41,569 bases of DNA from Chlamydiota bacterium (GTDB lineage Bacteria > Chlamydiota > Chlamydiia > Chlamydiales > Parachlamydiaceae), in the NCBI GenBank assembly GCA_013286645.1, contig JABDFJ010000017.1, positions 1 through 41,569 of the forward strand. Direction: 5' to 3'. Each line of letters begins with the position of its first letter. Position 1 is the first letter of the stretch. The position numbers and the translations under genes were made by a program. Of this stretch, positions 18,833 through 27,519 are shown piece by piece. The notes beneath the pieces were generated by a model. The model had not been told where the DNA came from, did no database searches, and saw nothing but the letters and a program-made list of their open reading frames with translations.

Positions 18833-19591
18833 ATGTGGGACCTCGGAGATAGCCGCCTCATTATAGGCTCAGCACGTTATTTTTCACCAGCCATTTTAGC
18901 CCAAGCTGTAGAACGCTCTAGAGTTGGCATTGTCACAGTTTCATTGCGACGTGAAACCCATGGAGATGGGTTTTGGAAAATTCTTAAGGATTTGCCCATC
19001 AAAGTTCTCCCCAATACTAACGGCTGTTATACCGCCCGTGAAGCTGTGACAGTGGCAGAGATGGCTCGGGAGATTTTTAATACCAATTGGATCAAAGTAG
19101 AAGTGCTGGGAGATAGTTATACACTTCAACCCAATCCTATTGAGCTAATTGAAGCCTGTAAAGAGCTCATTCAGCGGGGATTCGAAGTGTTTCCCTATAT
19201 GACAGATGACTTAGTCATCGCTCAAAAGCTTGTCGACGCGGGATGTCGCATCCTGATGCCTTGGGCTTCACCTATAGGCACTGGACGCGGAATTATGAAC
19301 CCCTATGCCTTGCAGACATTGCGCATGCGCTTTCCTGATACTACCTTGATTGTTGATGCAGGCTTAGGAAAACCCTCACAAGCCTGCCAGGTTATGGAAA
19401 TGGGATTTGATGGGGTATTATTAAACACTGCAATCGCTATCGCACAAGATCCTCCTGCAATGGCGGAAGCGTTTTCCGAAGCCGTAAAATCTGGTAGAAG
19501 GGCCTATTTGGCTGGTATGATGGAAGCGCGCGACATGGCGGAGCCCAGCACACCTGTGCTAGGAACCCCATTTTGGCATATGGCTAAATAG
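18833..19591 (+). CDS. thiG: Thiazole synthase
   Basis: From ATG 18833 the protein has 252 residues, the usual ThiG length, with the thiS stop region (GGGAGGG) serving as its ribosome binding site. An in-frame ATG at 18791 lies inside thiS and is rejected. ThiG condenses 1-deoxyxylulose-5-phosphate, dehydroglycine and ThiS-thiocarboxylate into the thiazole phosphate. The Schiff-base lysine lies in WIKVEVLGD. Other family signatures are LLPN-type [39 protein letters not shown] and [18 protein letters not shown] 51-bp-arm inverted repeat starts nine bases after the stop. Confidence 0.96.
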   Translation: MWDLGDSRLIIGSARYFSPAILAQAVERSRVGIVTVSLRRETHGDGFWKILKDLPIKVLPNTNGCYTAREAVTVAEMAREIFNTNWIKVEVLGDSYTLQPNPIELIEACKELIQRGFEVFPYMTDDLVIAQKLVDAGCRILMPWASPIGTGRGIMNPYALQTLRMRFPDTTLIVDAGLGKPSQACQVMEMGFDGVLLNTAIAIAQDPPAMAEAFSEAVKSGRRAYLAGMMEARDMAEPSTPVLGTPFWHMAK

Positions 19592-19599
19592 ACAGCTTG

Positions 19600-19732
19600 C
19601 CTAACTTAACTTTCGTGCCCGTGTGCGTGCCCGTGTGCGTGCCCGAACTTCAAAACCAAAGATCGGGAATTGCGTATGGGTAAGTTCGGGCACGGGCACG
19701 GGCACGCACACGGGCACGAAAGTTAAGTTAGG
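19600..19732. repeat. 51-bp-arm inverted repeat with GTGCCC/GTGTGC hexamer array between thiG and thiF
   Basis: The arms 19600-19650 and 19682-19732 are reverse complements with about two mismatches. Each begins with CCTAACTTAACTTTC and then alternates GTGCCC and GTGTGC hexamers. The two mismatches fall in one hexamer (GTGTGC against the complement of GGGCAC), as expected from hexamer-unit variation. The loop is about 31 bases. Placed inside a co-directional run, the transcript would carry a very stable hairpin between thiG and thiF. Confidence 0.9.
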
Positions 19733-19764
19733 TACAAAGATTAATATTGAATTGGATTTAACTT

Positions 19765-20844
19765 ATGCTATCGAAACAGGAAATACAGCGTTACCAAAAG
19801 CATCTAAGCCTCGGGGGATTTGGTGTTGAAGGGCAAAGCCGCCTAAAAGCCGCAAAAGTACTCATTGTGGGCATGGGAGGCTTGGGAACTCCTGTCGCAT
19901 TGTATCTCTCAGCGATGGGAGTCGGAACCCTAGGCCTATTTGACTTTGATCGTGTGGACCCAACGAATTTACACCGACAAATTATTTACCATGAAGACGA
20001 TGTTGGCCAACTCAAAGTAGAAGCTGCGCGCAACTACCTGCAGAAACAAAATTCGTTAACAAACATTCAAATATTTCCCAGAGCATTTACCCTGGATGAT
20101 GTAAACATACTCAATGATTTTGATTTAGTAGTCGATGGCACAGATCAATTTGCCATGCGCTATCTGTTGAATGATGTGTGTCGATTAAAAGGGATCGGTT
20201 ATGTCTTTGGAGCAATTCAAGGCATGCGCGGCATGTGTGCTTTATTTTGTCCAGGAAGAGGTCCATGTTATCGTTGCCTATTTCCTGAAGAGCCTCCCAA
20301 GGAGATGTTTCCTACCTGCGCATTAGATGGAGTGTTAGGGATAACGCCTGGACTCGTTGGCATGCTTCAGGCCACAGAAGTAATTCAGTATTGTGCCCAT
20401 CTGACATCGCCTCTAAACGCCATTGTACACACTGTTTGTGTTACTCCTTTGCATTTCCAAAGATATGAATTAGAAAGAGATCCCGAGTGTCCTCTTTGCA
20501 GTGGTCGTATTACACAACTGGATCTTCTCCATCCTATAACAGAAGCACCTCTCGAAATCACATTTCATGCCATGCGGAAATTGCAGGCTACTGGTGCCCC
20601 CGTACAAATTGTCGATATCCGTACACATGAAGAAAGAAATGCGGGTGGAGTCATTGAAACGAGTGTGCATATCCCCCTTTCTGAGTTAAAAAATAGTTCT
20701 CGACAACTTCTTAATCCAGAATGCACGATCGTTTGCTATTGTCGTTCAGGATGTCGTTCACTGACCGCTGTTGATCTATTAAAACAGGCAGGTTTTGAAA
20801 AAGTATTTAGTCTTCAAAATGGCCTAAGGGACATACGAACATGA
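19765..20844 (+). CDS. thiF: ThiS adenylyltransferase fused to a rhodanese domain
   Basis: This 359-residue two-domain protein has a ThiF/MoeB-type E1 domain at ~1-250. The domain carries the nucleotide loop VGMGGLGTPVALYLS, the acidic strand LFDFDRVDPTNLHRQI, VVDGTDQF, and zinc-type cysteines in CYRCLFPEEPP and CPLCSG. The C-terminal rhodanese domain (~270-359) has IVDIRTHEER and the active-site loop CRSGCRS. The E1 part adenylates the ThiS C-terminus. The rhodanese part can carry the persulfide sulfur and deliver it, so adenylation and sulfur transfer are in one chain. The same architecture occurs in MoeB-like proteins; its position between thiG and purM, with thiS close by, favours ThiF. 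The stop overlaps the purM start (ATGA). Confidence 0.88.
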   Translation: MLSKQEIQRYQKHLSLGGFGVEGQSRLKAAKVLIVGMGGLGTPVALYLSAMGVGTLGLFDFDRVDPTNLHRQIIYHEDDVGQLKVEAARNYLQKQNSLTNIQIFPRAFTLDDVNILNDFDLVVDGTDQFAMRYLLNDVCRLKGIGYVFGAIQGMRGMCALFCPGRGPCYRCLFPEEPPKEMFPTCALDGVLGITPGLVGMLQATEVIQYCAHLTSPLNAIVHTVCVTPLHFQRYELERDPECPLCSGRITQLDLLHPITEAPLEITFHAMRKLQATGAPVQIVDIRTHEERNAGGVIETSVHIPLSELKNSSRQLLNPECTIVCYCRSGCRSLTAVDLLKQAGFEKVFSLQNGLRDIRT

Positions 20845-21791
20845 CAACATATCTAAGCTGTGGAGTAAATATCAATGCCGCCCAAGAGCTTGTAAAGAGA
20901 CTTAAATCTCGTTTTCCACAGATTGGTGGCTTTGGTGGGTTGTATCCCTTAGGAGATCAGTATCTCGTAGCAGGCGCTGATGGTGTAGGCACTAAGTTAA
21001 AGATAGCCTGTCAGCAGCAAAAATACGATACCATTGGCATCGATCTTGTTGCCATGTGCGTTAACGACATTCTTACAACAGGGGCAAAGCCATTATTCTT
21101 TTTGGATTACTTTGCTACCTCAAAACTAGATATCGAACAAGCCACGCTCGTTCTTGAAGGTATCATCAAGGGGTGTGAAGCATCGCAATGCCTATTGCTT
21201 GGAGGGGAAACCGCCCAAATGCCAGGAATGTACCAAGCAGGCGTATTTGATCTTTGTGGCTTTGCTGTAGGTATCGTCAGCAAAGACAAATTAATCGATG
21301 GTAAATCGATTGTAGCAGGTGATAAATTAGTAGCCTTGCCCTCGAGTGGTATTCACAGCAACGGTTATTCATTAATTCGCAAATTGCTGGAGGAACACCA
21401 CGTTGATTTAACCTTTGAAACTGAACTTAAAGACAATTTATTAATTCCCACCAGAATCTATTATCATGAGATCTCCACTTGGATCGAACACTATGTCATC
21501 AAAGGTATCTGCCATGTTACAGGAGGGGGCTTAATTGAAAATGTTCCACGAATCTTACCCGAACACTTAAAAGCCATTATCGATACGCAAACATGGCAAC
21601 CTCCTACCATTTTTAACTACTTTCAACAGCTAGGATCTATTGAAAAACAGGAAATGTACCGTACATTCAATATGGGAGTCGGACTTGTCGTAGTGTTGGA
21701 GAGTGCAGAAGCAGCTCGCCTTTGCTCTACACATAGTGAATGTCTTATTATTGGTGAAGTAGCTTTCGGACATGGTGTGGATTTATGTTGA
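20841..21791 (+). CDS. purM: Phosphoribosylformylglycinamidine cyclo-ligase (AIR synthetase)
   Basis: This 316-residue enzyme makes 5-aminoimidazole ribotide from FGAM with ATP. Recognisable PurM sequence includes VAGADGVGTKLKIA, IGIDLVAMCVNDILTTGAKP, FLDYFATSKLD, LLGGETAQMPGMY, LPSSGIHSNGYSLIR and HVTGGGLIENVPRIL, plus the closing FNMGVGLVVV. Slightly shorter than the common ~340. It is the gene whose product directly feeds ThiC, and it is the first pur gene after the thi genes, overlapping thiF by four bases and purL by seven. Confidence 0.96.
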   Translation: MTTYLSCGVNINAAQELVKRLKSRFPQIGGFGGLYPLGDQYLVAGADGVGTKLKIACQQQKYDTIGIDLVAMCVNDILTTGAKPLFFLDYFATSKLDIEQATLVLEGIIKGCEASQCLLLGGETAQMPGMYQAGVFDLCGFAVGIVSKDKLIDGKSIVAGDKLVALPSSGIHSNGYSLIRKLLEEHHVDLTFETELKDNLLIPTRIYYHEISTWIEHYVIKGICHVTGGGLIENVPRILPEHLKAIIDTQTWQPPTIFNYFQQLGSIEKQEMYRTFNMGVGLVVVLESAEAARLCSTHSECLIIGEVAFGHGVDLC

Positions 21792-24790
21792 CATTGCCCT
21801 CGACGACCACGTCACATGCAGAGCCTGGCTACACCTTTGTCACTTGCTATCAACCTGGAATTAAAGATCCAAAGGCTGAGCGATTAAAGCACCTCATTAC
21901 CCATTATTTCCATTTGCAGATCGATGAGGTTACGATTTCTCAAGTGTATACGATCAAGCTTGACTTTACAGGGCAAGAACTTGAAAAGGTGCAGAATGCC
22001 TTGATTGATCCTGCCTGTGAAATGTTAGATCCTGGAAATAGGTATGCATGGGCTGATCATACCGTTGAAGTGTCTTTCAAACCAGGCATAACCGATAGTG
22101 TTGTGCACACTTTGCAAACAATGATTCAAGACTGTTTAGGGCGATCATTTGCTGATAATGAAAGCGTGTCGACTGCCATTCGTTACTATTTCAAAGGCAA
22201 TCTAAGTCGGCGTGAAATCGATCTCATCAGTAAACAACTATTAGCGAATGAGTTGATTCACGATATTAACAGTTTAGCGTCACACCCAGCTAGTGTTAAC
22301 GACACGCAGGACACATTACCAGTACAGCAACACCAACAGATAATTCCCAATATGCTCAATATGTGTGATGCGGAGTTGCTCTCTTTGAGTCAAAGTAGAT
22401 GCCTTGCGCTTAATCTAGATGAAATGCGCACCATTCGCGATTACTATAAGCAAACAAGCACGCAAACCCTGCGACAGCATGCCCATATGCCTGCTTTTCC
22501 CACAGATGTCGAACTTGAAGCCCTGGCTCAAACATGGAGCGAGCATTGCAAACATAAAATCTTTAACGCTAAAATTCACTATCATGAAAATGGAAAAATC
22601 GAGGTGATTGATAGCTTATTTAAAACATATATCAAAAAAGCAACGCAACATATAGCTCAGAACGTTGATTGGCTTGTTTCCGTGTTTGATGACAACGCTG
22701 GCATCATTAATTTTAACCTAAATTACGATTTAGCATTTAAAGTGGAGACGCATAATAGCCCTTCTGCTTTGGATCCTTATCATGGGGCCTTAACAGGAAT
22801 TTTAGGTGTAAATCGCGATATCTTAGGGACAGGAATCTGCACTAGACCGATTGCCAATACGAATGTGTTGTGCTTTGCCAACCCCCACTTTACGGCTCCA
22901 TTGCCCCCTCGCTTGCATCATCCAAAACGCGTGTTTGAAGGGGTTCGGTTAGGAATTGAACATGGAGGCAATAAAAGTGGTATCCCTACAGTTAATGGAG
23001 CGATCGTTTTTGATAATAGTTATTTAGGTAAGCCTCTTGTCTATTGTGGCACTGCAGGTATTATTCCTAAAGCCATCCATGGCAAGAAAAGTTCTTTTAA
23101 AACAGTGTTGCCCAATGATAAAATTATTGTTGTCGGAGGAAAAACCGGACGAGACGGCATTCATGGTTCCACTTTCTCTTCTCAAGCTTTGCAAGCGAGC
23201 AGTCCGAGCAGCGCGGTCCAAATCGGTGATCCCTATACGCAAAAGAAGCTTACAGACTTCTTGCTGGAGGCACGCGATCAAGAGTTGTTTCGCTGTTTAA
23301 CAGATAACGGAGCGGGGGGATTATCGTCATCTGTGGGTGAGATGGCATTGCTTAGCAATGGATGTGAGTTGTATCTCGATAGAGTACCATTGAAATGTGC
23401 CACTTTAGAGCCCTGGGAAATCCTTGTTAGCGAATCACAAGAGCGCATGACTTTGGTTGCCGACCCAGAGAAAATCGATCCTTTGATCGCTTTGGCTAAG
23501 CACTATGAGTTGTCAATTGCCGAAATAGGCCATTTCACAAACTGTGGTTTCATGCATGTTTTTTATGAAAATAAATCTGTCGCTTTATTGGAGATGGAAT
23601 TTTTGCATCATGGTGTTCCGCAAATGGAGTTGCAGGCGGAATGGTTTGCTTTTAAAAATGCAGCGACATTAAGCGGGAAAGCTTGTGATCATAGACATGA
23701 TCTGCACCGGCTGTTAAGGCGCTTAAACATCTGCAGCAAAGAGACCATTATCCGTCAATACGATCACGAAGTGCAAGCTGGCACGATGTTAAAGCCATTG
23801 GTGGGAGTGGCAAATGATGGCCCCTCCGATGCCTCGGTATTGCAGCCTATTGAGCTGCAAAGTACTTGTGAGGGAATTGTCATTGCCAACGGCATTTGTC
23901 CACGCTACAGCAGGCGTGATACGTATCATATGGCAGCAAATGCCATCGATGAAGCGCTTAGAAATTGCGTGGCTGTAGGTTGCAACCCCGCACGTATAGC
24001 AATCTTAGATAATTTTTGCTGGCCAGATCCCATTTACCACCAGATGAATACTCCTGATGGGAAATTTAAGCTAGCCCAGCTTGTCCGAGCCAACAAGGCG
24101 CTTTATGATACTGCCATAGCGTTTGGTACGCCGATCATTTCAGGCAAAGATAGTATGAAAAACGATTACGTCATGGACGAGATTAAAATTTCTGTTGTCC
24201 CCACCCTACTCATCTCTGCCATTGGAAAAATCGATGATATTCATTGTTCCACCACCATGGATTTAAAACAGAGCGGTGATTTGCTTTATCTAATAGGTAT
24301 CACAAAAAACGAACTTGCTGAATCCGAATATGCCCAGATGAAAAATGAGTGTGCAGAACATATCCCCGTTGTTAATTGTCAATTAGCCAAAAAGATCTAT
24401 CACAACCTACATCAGGCTATACGTAAAAAACTTGTCCATTCTTGTCACGATTGTTCTGATGGGGGCTTTGCTGTCGCTCTGGCAGAAAAAGCTTTTGCTG
24501 GAGGCTTAGGCGTGTATGTCGACCTCGATCTGCTCCCATGTGATGGTCAGCTGGAACCTTGGCAAAAACTATTTTCAGAATCTGCAAGTCGATTGATCGT
24601 CTCAATACCTCATAGTAATAAAGTCGACTTTGAAACTCTTTTAGGCGATATCCCTTTTGCCTGCATTGGCACGGTGCGTAGTGATGAGCGCTTCATCATC
24701 CATAGTGCTGATACGATTCTTATTGATGATACCATAGATAGCTTGAAACACTCGTGGCAAGAACCGCTGAAGCAGGAATTTATCCAATGA
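21785..24790 (+). CDS. purL: FGAM synthase large subunit with two N-terminal PurS-like units
   Basis: This 1001-residue synthetase converts FGAR to FGAM using ammonia from PurQ. Bacterial small-type PurL is ~740 residues and needs separate PurS. Here ~165 extra N-terminal residues hold two PurS-like units: ~16-82 (FVTCYQPGIKDPKAERLKHL) and ~92-162 (TVEVSFKPGITDSVVHTLQT). The linker and catalytic core follow: TWSEHCKHK near residue 250, KVETHNSPSALDPYHGA, GRDGIHGSTFSSQ, CLTDNGAGGLSSSVGEM, VANDGPSDASVL, GTPIISGKDSMKND and SCHDCSDGGFAVALAE. The glutaminase domain of the very large PurL type is absent and encoded by the next gene, whose ATG overlaps the purL stop. Confidence 0.95.
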   Translation: MLTLPSTTTSHAEPGYTFVTCYQPGIKDPKAERLKHLITHYFHLQIDEVTISQVYTIKLDFTGQELEKVQNALIDPACEMLDPGNRYAWADHTVEVSFKPGITDSVVHTLQTMIQDCLGRSFADNESVSTAIRYYFKGNLSRREIDLISKQLLANELIHDINSLASHPASVNDTQDTLPVQQHQQIIPNMLNMCDAELLSLSQSRCLALNLDEMRTIRDYYKQTSTQTLRQHAHMPAFPTDVELEALAQTWSEHCKHKIFNAKIHYHENGKIEVIDSLFKTYIKKATQHIAQNVDWLVSVFDDNAGIINFNLNYDLAFKVETHNSPSALDPYHGALTGILGVNRDILGTGICTRPIANTNVLCFANPHFTAPLPPRLHHPKRVFEGVRLGIEHGGNKSGIPTVNGAIVFDNSYLGKPLVYCGTAGIIPKAIHGKKSSFKTVLPNDKIIVVGGKTGRDGIHGSTFSSQALQASSPSSAVQIGDPYTQKKLTDFLLEARDQELFRCLTDNGAGGLSSSVGEMALLSNGCELYLDRVPLKCATLEPWEILVSESQERMTLVADPEKIDPLIALAKHYELSIAEIGHFTNCGFMHVFYENKSVALLEMEFLHHGVPQMELQAEWFAFKNAATLSGKACDHRHDLHRLLRRLNICSKETIIRQYDHEVQAGTMLKPLVGVANDGPSDASVLQPIELQSTCEGIVIANGICPRYSRRDTYHMAANAIDEALRNCVAVGCNPARIAILDNFCWPDPIYHQMNTPDGKFKLAQLVRANKALYDTAIAFGTPIISGKDSMKNDYVMDEIKISVVPTLLISAIGKIDDIHCSTTMDLKQSGDLLYLIGITKNELAESEYAQMKNECAEHIPVVNCQLAKKIYHNLHQAIRKKLVHSCHDCSDGGFAVALAEKAFAGGLGVYVDLDLLPCDGQLEPWQKLFSESASRLIVSIPHSNKVDFETLLGDIPFACIGTVRSDERFIIHSADTILIDDTIDSLKHSWQEPLKQEFIQ

Positions 24791-25557
24791 AGGTGGTTAA
24801 GGCGCTCATCATCAAAGGCAATGGAATCAACTGCGAAAATGAAATGAGTGTGGCATGTCAACGGGCTGGTGCCATGACAACTCTTACACATATTCGAGAT
24901 TTTATTGATGGGATTGTTTCATTAAACCACTATGATTTCCTCCTGTTTCCTGGGGGGTTTTCATTTGGTGATGACATGGGAGCGGCAAAAGCTTTGGCTA
25001 ATCGCCTAAAATATAGCAACCATGGCCAGGTATTCGATAATCTGCACAGCTTCATTCAACATGGAAATCTTGTTCTGGGGGTCTGCAATGGCTTTCAATT
25101 GCTCCTTAAACTTGGTTTGTTTTCTCAAAGTGAAACGTTTGAAGCGGCCTTACTTCCCAATGCCAATGGGCGTTTTGAAAATCGCTGGTGCCACCATAAA
25201 GTTGTATCCTCCCACTGTGTCTTCACACAAGGAATCGATCAGCTACATTTACCTATTAGGCATGCGGAAGGACAGCTTAGGATCAAAAATTGGGATCAAG
25301 CTTGCGATGGCATGGTCGCCCTTCAATATGCCACCCAAAGTGGTACCCCCACGAGCAACTATCCTGACAATCCCAATGGCTCCATGGGCGCCATTGCTGG
25401 CCTTACGGATACAACCGGCCGAATTTTAGGCATGATGGCACATCCTGAAGCTGCCATCCTGCCCATACACCATCCCGATTGGCATCGCTCGAAACGACTC
25501 GAAGGGGATGGAGCTAAAATATTCAACAATGCGATCCAATGGCTGATTAATAGGTAA
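24787..25557 (+). CDS. purQ: FGAM synthase glutaminase subunit
   Basis: From ATG 24787, overlapping the purL stop as ATGA, the protein has 256 residues. A longer in-frame opening at 24754 inside purL is rejected. It is a class I glutamine amidotransferase with the oxyanion region FPGGFSFGDDMGAA and the nucleophile Cys100 in LGVCNGFQLLLKLG. The His-Glu pair near the C-terminus is in MMAHPEAAI. It hydrolyses glutamine and passes ammonia to PurL. It is somewhat longer than the ~227-residue Bacillus-type PurQ. The purD start follows after two bases. Confidence 0.95.
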   Translation: MKVVKALIIKGNGINCENEMSVACQRAGAMTTLTHIRDFIDGIVSLNHYDFLLFPGGFSFGDDMGAAKALANRLKYSNHGQVFDNLHSFIQHGNLVLGVCNGFQLLLKLGLFSQSETFEAALLPNANGRFENRWCHHKVVSSHCVFTQGIDQLHLPIRHAEGQLRIKNWDQACDGMVALQYATQSGTPTSNYPDNPNGSMGAIAGLTDTTGRILGMMAHPEAAILPIHHPDWHRSKRLEGDGAKIFNNAIQWLINR

Positions 25558-25559
25558 AA

Positions 25560-26846
25560 ATGAAAATATTCATCATAGGAACAGGTGGACGTGAACATGC
25601 TTTGGCACATACTTTCTGCACACAAGGTCATGCCATCTATTGCTTACAAGGGAATCCAGGCCTAGAGGCATTGGCTACAGAAGTCTTCCAGGGTGCCGCA
25701 GATAATTTCGATGCTTTAGTCTCATTTGCAAAACATCATCATATTGATCTCACTGTTGTAGGTCCTGAATCCTACCTTGCAAAAGGGATTGCAGACTTTT
25801 TTCAGCAACGAAATCTCACTCTGTTTGGTCCAACACAACAAGCAAGCATCCTAGAAGCTAGCAAATGTTGGGCCAAACAATTTGCCAGCCGCCACCATAT
25901 TCCTACAGCGCGCTACGAAATCAGCCACTCGTTGCAAGAAGCTAACACTATAGCTAGAGCCAAAATTACCAAGTGGAATGGCATTGTCATCAAACCCGAT
26001 GGTCTTACCGGTGGTAAGGGGGTCACGATTTGCCAAACGCTTCAAGAAGCTGAATTGGCTATAGCATCTACCATGGGGAAAAATAATGCTGGCCTCAGCT
26101 CTTCAAAATTAGTGTTGGAAGAACGCCTTGAAGGACCAGAACTCTCGATTTTAGCCTTTTGCGATGGCACGCATCTCCTAGCGATGGTTCCAGCCCAAGA
26201 TTATAAAAGATTGTACAATTACGATCGTGGTCCCAACACAGGAGGCATGGGGGCGTATGCGCCTGTCACTATTACTGAAGCGCTTCAACAAGAGATTCAA
26301 GATGATATTATCAACAAAACCCTTTCGGGATTGTTGGCAGAAAAGATTCTGTATCGAGGTATGATCTATTTTGGTCTTATGCTGACGCCAGCAGGTCCTA
26401 AGTTGCTCGAATACAACTGCCGTTTGGGGGATCCGGAAACACAAGTTCTTTTGCCTCTACTCCAAAGCGATTTGGCAGATCTCATGCTCGCTTGCTGTCA
26501 TGGTACGTTATCAAAGCATACTCTTGCTTGGCACGAAAACCATGCTTGCTGTGTTGTCATGGCATCGAAAGAATACCCGGATATTTGTGAGCGCAATGTG
26601 CCTATCCATGGAATGGAAACTTTACAAACTCGAAGCCATCAACGCATTTTTCATGCCGGCACACAAAAGGATGAGCACGGTCATCTTTACACAAAAGGCG
26701 GTCGTGTGCTATCTGTGGTAGGCATAGGCAGCACTTTGGAAGAGGCGGGAACACGTGCCTATGTGGCAGTGAGCCAGCTCTCTTTTGCAGGGGCTCACTA
26801 TCGCACCGATATTACGAGGCGAAGCTTAACTCTTTGTAGCTCGTAG
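25560..26846 (+). CDS. purD: Phosphoribosylamine--glycine ligase (GAR synthetase)
   Basis: This 428-residue ATP-grasp enzyme joins phosphoribosylamine and glycine. It opens with the classic MKIFIIGTGGREHALAHTF and has the Rossmann-like segment VVGPESYLAKGIADFF. The ATP-grasp part includes IVIKPDGLTGGKGVTI, VLEERLEGPELSILAF and DYKRLYNYDRGPNTGGMGAY. Near the end of the grasp domain are LLEYNCRLGDPETQ, with the metal ligands, and a closing GGRVLSVVGIG. Length is normal. It is two bases downstream of purQ and 24 bases upstream of purN. Confidence 0.97.
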   Translation: MKIFIIGTGGREHALAHTFCTQGHAIYCLQGNPGLEALATEVFQGAADNFDALVSFAKHHHIDLTVVGPESYLAKGIADFFQQRNLTLFGPTQQASILEASKCWAKQFASRHHIPTARYEISHSLQEANTIARAKITKWNGIVIKPDGLTGGKGVTICQTLQEAELAIASTMGKNNAGLSSSKLVLEERLEGPELSILAFCDGTHLLAMVPAQDYKRLYNYDRGPNTGGMGAYAPVTITEALQQEIQDDIINKTLSGLLAEKILYRGMIYFGLMLTPAGPKLLEYNCRLGDPETQVLLPLLQSDLADLMLACCHGTLSKHTLAWHENHACCVVMASKEYPDICERNVPIHGMETLQTRSHQRIFHAGTQKDEHGHLYTKGGRVLSVVGIGSTLEEAGTRAYVAVSQLSFAGAHYRTDITRRSLTLCSS

Positions 26847-26870
26847 CTAAGCCTTGCCCAGGAGAACTAA

Positions 26871-27515
26871 ATGCTCAACATCGTCGTTTTTGGATCTGGC
26901 TTAGGTACAATTTTTGATGCGCTTGCTACACATCAAAACCTTGGCTTATATCAAATCATGGGCTTATTTTCAGATCGAGTTTGTCCCTGTCAGAGCATAG
27001 CGCTGAAACATCAAATTCCTGCGCTCGTTCATTCTTGGGAAGATTTTATCAATACATGCGGTGTCGAGCAAGTCACGCGAACCGCTTACGATCAATCGAT
27101 TGTTGAATTACTCAACCACTTTTCCGAGAAACACAACAACCATATTGACCTCATCGTTATGGCAGGCTATATGAAAATTGTTAACACTCCGCTGATCCAA
27201 AAATTTGAAAATAAAATCATCAATGTCCATCCTGCTGATCTAACGATTTTAGACGATCAAGGGAAGCGACGCTATATCGGAAAAAATGCGGTCTATCAGG
27301 CTCTACAACAAGGGGAATGGCGCACGCGTTCGACGGTTATTTCCGTTGTCGAAGCTGTGGATGAGGGACCTATATTAGAACTTGGACCATGGGTGCCTTA
27401 TGCAGAAACGTATCCTGTGACACTTGAAGCAGCCAAACGGCACCAAGCGAAACAAAAACAACTCAGCGATATACCAGCATGTTTGAATGTATTAAAGCGC
27501 ATAGCCAAAGGATAA
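26871..27515 (+). CDS. purN: GAR formyltransferase, atypical subfamily
   Basis: This 214-residue protein transfers a formyl group from 10-formyl-THF to GAR. AGGAG precedes the ATG. The opening is IVVFGSGLGTIFDALA, where most PurN proteins have G-S-G-S-N. The catalytic Asn and His are in INVHPADL (usually INIHPSLL), and the catalytic Asp is in VVEAVDEGPILEL. An insertion follows the His (TILDDQGKRRYIG). The catalytic residues are thus kept while the surrounding motifs differ. Its place between purD and purF supports PurN over other formyltransferases. The purF ATG starts four bases after the stop. Confidence 0.88.
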   Translation: MLNIVVFGSGLGTIFDALATHQNLGLYQIMGLFSDRVCPCQSIALKHQIPALVHSWEDFINTCGVEQVTRTAYDQSIVELLNHFSEKHNNHIDLIVMAGYMKIVNTPLIQKFENKIINVHPADLTILDDQGKRRYIGKNAVYQALQQGEWRTRSTVISVVEAVDEGPILELGPWVPYAETYPVTLEAAKRHQAKQKQLSDIPACLNVLKRIAKG

Positions 27516-27519
27516 TCGC

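Noticed and set aside
19600-19732. A CRISPR-like array in the GTGCCC/GTGTGC repeats
   Set aside because: The units are contiguous hexamers in an inverted arrangement, with no spacers and no cas genes nearby.
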